A DNA stretch of 18,618 bases. Source: an uncultured Clostridia bacterium (lineage in GTDB: Bacteria; Bacillota; Clostridia; UMGS1883). The stretch is from NCBI GenBank assembly GCA_934454525.1, contig CAKSFM010000027.1, positions 1 through 18,618 on the forward strand, in the 5' to 3' direction. The notes under the pieces are model-generated. The model searched no databases and was not told the origin of the DNA. It saw nothing but the letters and a program-made list of their open reading frames with translations. Below, piece by piece: positions 13,912-18,618 of this stretch (position 1 is the stretch's first letter; every line of letters starts with the position of its first letter). A program made the position numbers and the translations under genes.

Positions 13912-16452
13912 ATGAAATATGAGGGCGAATATATAAATGAAATTTCTTTTCCTTTGGGAGGAATAGGGAGCGGTTCAATAGGACTGGGCGGTGACGGCAG
14001 GCTTATTGACTGGGAAATTTTCAATCGACCGTCAAAGGGAAGCCTTAACGGCTATTCTCATATCGCGGTGAAGGCAGTAAATAAAAACGGTTCGGTGGCA
14101 AAAATTCTTAACGGCGATATGAAAAAAGAATTGATGGGGAGATATGGTTCGGATCCTTTCTGCGGCTACGGCTTCGGCCCTGTTTTCAGTACATTATGCG
14201 GCATGCCTCATTTTAAAAACGTATGCTTTAACGGGGAGTATCCGATTGCAACAGTGACCTTTCAAGATGATTCGTTTCCCGGCGCGGTTACCCTGACTGC
14301 ATGGAATCCTTTTATTCCGTTAGATGATAAAAATTCAAGTATTCCGGGAGCGTTTTTTGACATATCGATTGAAAATGACTCAGAGGATATAGTTGAATAT
14401 ACTGTTGCATTTTCTGTGGCTAATCCATATCCGGTTTCTAAAAATGTGCCGCTTAGTAACGGGTCTATGACAGGGATAAAGCTTGTTTACCACGGGGAAA
14501 ATGAGCAATCTGAACAATACGGAGACATTACGATTGCCACGGACTCAGATGACGCCGATGTGCAGCTTTATTGGTACAGAGGCGGATGGAACGATAATAT
14601 CGTTGCTTTTTGGAACGAGTTTGCAAATAATGAGAAATTGATGAGCCGAGAGTATGAAGATGCCGGGAGCATGGATCACTGTACACTGTATGTGCGTATA
14701 AAATTAATGAAAAAGGAGCGCCGATCTGCAAGATTTGTGCTTACATGGAACAATCCGAATTGCATAAACTACTGGGATCCTTATCGTGACTCAAACGGAA
14801 AGGATATAATATGGAAAAACTATTATGCAACTGTATTTAAAAATTCTGTTGATTCGGCAGAATATGCTCTTAGCAAATGGGACGAGCTATATGATAAAAC
14901 ATTGCTGTTTAAAGATACCTTATATACTGCAACATTGGATGAAGCTGTGATTGATGCCATCTCAGCAAATTTATCAATTCTTAAATCTCCGACAGTAATA
15001 AGACTACAGGACGGTTCGTTTTACGGTTGGGAGGGAGTGCAGCAAAAGGAAGGAAGCTGTGAGGGAACATGTCAGCATGTGTGGAATTATGCTTATGCAC
15101 TGTGTTTTCTTTTTCCAAGACTCGAAAGAACAATCAGAGATGCTGAAATCAAATATGCCACGCTTCCTAACGGAAAAACATCGTTTAGGCTTAAAATCCC
15201 GTATGGAAGAGGTTTAAGCACGGAAAGAGCCTGCTTGGACGGACAGATGGGCATAATACTTAAAATTTACCGAGAATGGAAAATTTCGGGCGACACGTCA
15301 TGGCTGAAGGCCCGCTGGGAACAGGTAAAGAAAATTCTCGAATATGCGTGGAATCCTGAGAACCCGGATAAGTGGGACATGAATAAGGATGGTGTGCTGG
15401 AGGGATGTCAGCATCATACTCTTGATAAGGTTTTATTCGGTCCTTCCGGGTGGTTGGAAGGAATTTATCTTGCGGCATTGAAAGCGGCTCATGAGATAGC
15501 AGAGTTTCTTGGAGATGATGCTAAATCAGAAGAATATATATCGATTTTCAACAAGGGATATGATTTCGTGAAAAACCATCTGTTTAACGGCAGCTATTTT
15601 ATTCACAAAGCAGATATTAAAGACAAGACGCTGCTTGAATTGTATCCGGGTGTTGAGGAGTATTGGAATGAGGAGGTTGAGGAAGTAAAGTACCAAATTT
15701 GTGATGGTTCTTCAATTGAACAGTTATTGGGTCAGTGGCATGCAAGTATTTTGGGGCTGGGAAGAATCTTTGACTCTACACAAGCAGAATATGCGCTTCA
15801 AAGTATGCTTAAATTGAATTACAAGTCTGAATTACGTACTTATACAAATCTATGGAGAAATCTTGCGATGCCGTACGAGGGCGGTACAATTGTCTGTGAG
15901 TATCCCAAAGACGCTGCAAAACCGTATATGCCTGTTATGTATAACGGAGAAACGATGCCAGGAATGGAATATCAGTTTGCAGGGGTTTTGGCATCACACG
16001 GAATGATTGATGAAGCAATCAAGGTTATACGAACGGTTAGGAACAGATTCGACGGCAGGAAGAGAAATCCATGGAACGAATTTGAATGCGGAAGCAATTA
16101 TGCAAGGTCTATGTCGAGCTTTGCTCTGCTGCCGATTTTCAGCGGCTTTGTTTTTAATATGCAAAGCTCCTGTATGGGCTTCCGCCCGATTATCAAAAGC
16201 AAAAATTTCAAATGCCCTTGGAGTTTGTCAACAGGTTGGGGAAGTTTTGAAATCAGAGGTAATATTATTGAACTGACATTGTTTGACGGATATGTGGATT
16301 TGTGCAAATTTATTATTCCTGAAGGAACGGATGTCAAACAGCTGTTGATTGATAACAGAGAATGTGGGTTTAGCTGCAGTAACGGCATTGTGGAATTTAA
16401 TGCAGCTCATATAAAATCAACCATTAAAATTATAGGAGGAAAAAACATATGA
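13912..16452 (+). CDS. GH116 family (GBA2/DUF608-type) glycosidase
   Basis: The 846 residues show the N-terminal GBA2-type beta-sandwich (ISFPLGGIGSGSIGLGGDGR at the start) and the DUF608 helical barrel. The candidate nucleophile is E374 in FYGWEGVQ, just before GTCQHVWNY. The candidate acid/base is D505 in HHTLDKVLFGP. GH116 includes beta-glucosidases, beta-xylosidases, glucosylceramidases and beta-N-acetylglucosaminidases; which applies here cannot be told by reading. Length fits the bacterial subfamily. No signal peptide is visible, so it works inside the cell. The gene starts 9 bases after the previous stop, with GAGG over that stop, and its own stop overlaps the next ATG by four bases. 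Confidence 0.85.
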   Translation: MKYEGEYINEISFPLGGIGSGSIGLGGDGRLIDWEIFNRPSKGSLNGYSHIAVKAVNKNGSVAKILNGDMKKELMGRYGSDPFCGYGFGPVFSTLCGMPHFKNVCFNGEYPIATVTFQDDSFPGAVTLTAWNPFIPLDDKNSSIPGAFFDISIENDSEDIVEYTVAFSVANPYPVSKNVPLSNGSMTGIKLVYHGENEQSEQYGDITIATDSDDADVQLYWYRGGWNDNIVAFWNEFANNEKLMSREYEDAGSMDHCTLYVRIKLMKKERRSARFVLTWNNPNCINYWDPYRDSNGKDIIWKNYYATVFKNSVDSAEYALSKWDELYDKTLLFKDTLYTATLDEAVIDAISANLSILKSPTVIRLQDGSFYGWEGVQQKEGSCEGTCQHVWNYAYALCFLFPRLERTIRDAEIKYATLPNGKTSFRLKIPYGRGLSTERACLDGQMGIILKIYREWKISGDTSWLKARWEQVKKILEYAWNPENPDKWDMNKDGVLEGCQHHTLDKVLFGPSGWLEGIYLAALKAAHEIAEFLGDDAKSEEYISIFNKGYDFVKNHLFNGSYFIHKADIKDKTLLELYPGVEEYWNEEVEEVKYQICDGSSIEQLLGQWHASILGLGRIFDSTQAEYALQSMLKLNYKSELRTYTNLWRNLAMPYEGGTIVCEYPKDAAKPYMPVMYNGETMPGMEYQFAGVLASHGMIDEAIKVIRTVRNRFDGRKRNPWNEFECGSNYARSMSSFALLPIFSGFVFNMQSSCMGFRPIIKSKNFKCPWSLSTGWGSFEIRGNIIELTLFDGYVDLCKFIIPEGTDVKQLLIDNRECGFSCSNGIVEFNAAHIKSTIKIIGGKNI

Positions 16453-17690
16453 GTATTCCGGCGGCTCAAAAATATATTTTGGATTTCGAGCATTGCGGTC
16501 TTGGATTATTTATACATTGGGGATTGTATTCGCAATTGGGAAAGGGAGAGTGGATATGGAACTTTTCCAATATGAAGAAGGAAAATTACATTAAACTGTT
16601 TGATTCATTTACGGCAGAGGATTTTGACGCTGAGCAAATCGTGACGATGGCAAAGAACGCCGGATTTAAATATATAACTCTCACAACAAGGCATCATGAA
16701 GGATTCTCGCTTTATGACACGCGCGGACTTAGCAAATTTGATGCACCTCACAGTCCGGCAGGCAGGGATCTTGTGGGTGAATTTGCCGATTCATGCAGAA
16801 AACACGGAATAGTTCCGTTTTTTTACCACACGACCTTGGATTGGTACAATGATCTTTTTGAAAACGATTTTGATTCTTATTTAGAGTATTTGAGAAAAAG
16901 TGTTGAGATTCTTTGCCGAAACTACGGGAAAATCGGTGGTTTGTGGTTTGACGGCAATTGGTCAAAACCAAACGCCGACTGGAAAGAAGACGCGCTTTAT
17001 GCAACAATACGCCGTTATCAACCTGAAGCAATGATAATTAATAATACAGGGCTTTCTGAAAGAGGACGTTATGGGAATCCTGAAATTGATGCTGTTACAT
17101 ATGAAAACGGAATGGCAGCTCCGATTAACCGTGAGGGAATGAAAAAGTATATTGCGGGTGAGATGTGCAATACAATTAATGACCATTGGGGGTATGGAAA
17201 AAACGATATAAACTACAAGTCTCCCGGGGAGTTAATTAAAAATCTATGTTCATGCAGGCGAGTCGGTGCAAATTATCTTTTTAATATAGGACCGGAAGCA
17301 CAGGGCGGCATTGATCCGTATCAGGAACAGCTTATCGGGTTAATCGGGAAGTGGATGCATCAATTCGGAGAATCGATTTACGAAGGTACTCCTTACGGAG
17401 CCGGGAGCATTGGCAACAGCTTTATTTTGAAAAGCAGAAACGGCAAGTTTTTGTATCTGTTTGTACCCGATATAGGGATTTGCGGCAGCAACAATGTAGT
17501 TGTCGGCGGGAAATATACGGGAGCATACAGCTTTGGTGGGGTGACTGACGAAATTAAAGACATTGAATGGATGGATAATGGCGAAAAACTGAAATTTATC
17601 CAGGGCAGCAATATGTTGTCTGTTGATTTTACGGGTACGCCTTACGGTACATCGTTTCCGGTGAGAGTTGCAAAAGCTGAGATAAAATAA
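16449..17690 (+). CDS. GH29 alpha-L-fucosidase
   Basis: The 413-residue enzyme carries the full GH29 set: LGLFIHWGLYS (H23), TLTTRHHEGFSLYDT (H82, H83), LWFDGNW with nucleophile D168, EMCNTINDHWGYGKND, and NYLFNIGPEAQGGID. A short beta-rich C-terminal part (about 335-413) follows. GH29 enzymes remove alpha-linked L-fucose with retention. There is no signal peptide, so it acts on imported fucosylated oligosaccharides. AGGAGG (16435-16440) fixes the ATG, which overlaps the GH116 stop. This is the best evidence that the operon's substrate contains fucose. Compared with the short GH29-like protein upstream, all expected fucose-contacting residues are present. Confidence 0.93.
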   Translation: MSIPAAQKYILDFEHCGLGLFIHWGLYSQLGKGEWIWNFSNMKKENYIKLFDSFTAEDFDAEQIVTMAKNAGFKYITLTTRHHEGFSLYDTRGLSKFDAPHSPAGRDLVGEFADSCRKHGIVPFFYHTTLDWYNDLFENDFDSYLEYLRKSVEILCRNYGKIGGLWFDGNWSKPNADWKEDALYATIRRYQPEAMIINNTGLSERGRYGNPEIDAVTYENGMAAPINREGMKKYIAGEMCNTINDHWGYGKNDINYKSPGELIKNLCSCRRVGANYLFNIGPEAQGGIDPYQEQLIGLIGKWMHQFGESIYEGTPYGAGSIGNSFILKSRNGKFLYLFVPDIGICGSNNVVVGGKYTGAYSFGGVTDEIKDIEWMDNGEKLKFIQGSNMLSVDFTGTPYGTSFPVRVAKAEIK

Positions 17691-17740
17691 CGTAATTGAG
17701 TTATGAAATATGTATTGGCGAAATTGAAAGGGGTGTAATT

Positions 17741-18618
17741 ATGGAAAAGATGATGGGCGTGATGCTTGACTGTTCAAGAAATGCCGTTATGCGCGTTGAA
17801 TCGGTAAAAAAATATGCGGAGATAATAAAGAAAATGGGGTATAATACGCTGATGCTTTATACGGAGGATACGTATGAAGTGAATAACCAGCCTCTGTTCG
17901 GACATCTTCGCGGAAGATATTCTAAAAAGGAACTTAAGGAAATAGACGCTTACTGTAATGAAATCGGAATAGAGCTGGTTCCGTGCATACAAACACTGGC
18001 TCATATCAGTTCAATCTTCAAGTGGGAAAATGTTTATGATGAAGTAAATGACTGTGACGATATTCTGCTTGTCGGGGAGGAGAAGACGTATAAGCTTATT
18101 GAGGATATGTTTTCCACAATCTCAGAAGTTTTCACAACAAGAAAAATTCATATAGGCATGGATGAAGCTTACAGAGTCGGACAGGGCAAGTATGAACAGC
18201 TTCACGGAATCCGCGACAGATTTGACATTATAAACGAGCATTTGCATAAGGTCTGCGAAATAACAGAAAAATACGGAATGAAGCCGATGATATGGAACGA
18301 TATGTTTGTAAAATTTGCTCTTGATATAAAAGACCAGTATGCAGATTCCGATAATTCAAAAATTGCGGAAAAAGCAAGTCTTCCGGCCGGAGTATCGCTT
18401 GTGTATTGGGATTATTATTCAACAGATTATGAACGCTATGCAAAGATGATAGAAACAACAAAGCTTTTCAAAAGAGAAGTATATTTCGCAGGCGGTGCAT
18501 GGACGTGGAACGGATTTGCTCCGGACAATGATTACAGTATGAAGGCAACAAAGGCTGCGATTGAGGCATGCAATGACTGCGGCGTTGACGGGATGTTCTT
18601 TACAGTGTGGGGCGATGA
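17741..18618 (+). CDS. Second GH20-like hexosaminidase, cut by window end
   Basis: An open frame starting at ATG 17741 runs to the window edge (292 codons seen). It begins directly in the GH20 barrel (GVMLDCSRNAVM at residues 6-17), then YTEDTYEVNNQPLFGHLRGRY and HIGMDEAYRVG with catalytic pair D141-E142, then YFAGGAWTWNGF. It is clearly related to the first gene of the operon but lacks that protein's N-terminal domain of about 95 residues. AAAGGGGTG at 17728-17736 is the ribosome binding site. It follows the fucosidase gene by 50 bases with no terminator, so it belongs to the same operon. Differences after the DE pair (AYRVG against ADEMG) suggest a different substrate. Confidence 0.85.
   Translation, partial: MEKMMGVMLDCSRNAVMRVESVKKYAEIIKKMGYNTLMLYTEDTYEVNNQPLFGHLRGRYSKKELKEIDAYCNEIGIELVPCIQTLAHISSIFKWENVYDEVNDCDDILLVGEEKTYKLIEDMFSTISEVFTTRKIHIGMDEAYRVGQGKYEQLHGIRDRFDIINEHLHKVCEITEKYGMKPMIWNDMFVKFALDIKDQYADSDNSKIAEKASLPAGVSLVYWDYYSTDYERYAKMIETTKLFKREVYFAGGAWTWNGFAPDNDYSMKATKAAIEACNDCGVDGMFFTVWGD

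Overview
The window looks like chromosomal or integrated DNA from a low-to-mid GC Gram-positive bacterium, most likely a Clostridia-class gut Firmicute. The reasons are strong AGGAGG-type ribosome binding sites, TTG/GTG starts, a Tn1549/CTn-type conjugation gene set, a RelB/YafQ-like toxin-antitoxin pair, and an AraC-controlled glycoside hydrolase operon with an LplA-type lipoprotein. No relaxase, integrase, rRNA or tRNA was seen.

Region 1 (1-8324) is the transfer module of an integrative conjugative element, and it shows several deletion scars. In order it holds: a remnant leader whose two short patches match the leader and 5' end of the downstream virB6 gene; a 783-codon reading frame joining a complete PilT-like pilus-retraction ATPase to a VirD4-like coupling protein; a small VirB2/Maff2-like membrane protein; a RelB/DinJ-YafQ type toxin-antitoxin pair with its own promoter; a VirB6/TrbL-like membrane protein; a PrgI-family protein; and a VirB4 ATPase that stops just before its Walker A motif. 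The VirB4 break abuts a small oppositely oriented gene with its own promoter and a palindromic operator. A bitopic NlpC/P60 cell-wall hydrolase ends the set. Hairpins stand directly before virB6 and before the hydrolase gene, and a related one stands at the left edge. With VirB4 cut and VirD4 missing an internal block, this copy is probably defective for transfer, unless the fusion has taken on a new role or the window has been misassembled.

Region 2 (8325-8454) is a convergent intergenic stretch filled by a long near-perfect hairpin. It separates the transfer module from the next locus.

Region 3 (8455-18618) is a glycan-use locus. An AraC-family regulator on the minus strand is divergent from a tightly packed plus-strand operon: a GH20 family hexosaminidase-like enzyme, an ABC solute-binding lipoprotein, a short GH29-like enzyme, a GH116 family enzyme, a canonical GH29 alpha-L-fucosidase and a second GH20-like enzyme that runs off the window. 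Two junctions are 4-base ATGA overlaps. None of the enzymes has a visible signal peptide. The simplest model is that short fucosylated, HexNAc-containing oligosaccharides are captured by the lipoprotein, imported by permeases not seen here, and taken apart in the cytoplasm. Exact substrates are inferred from family membership only.
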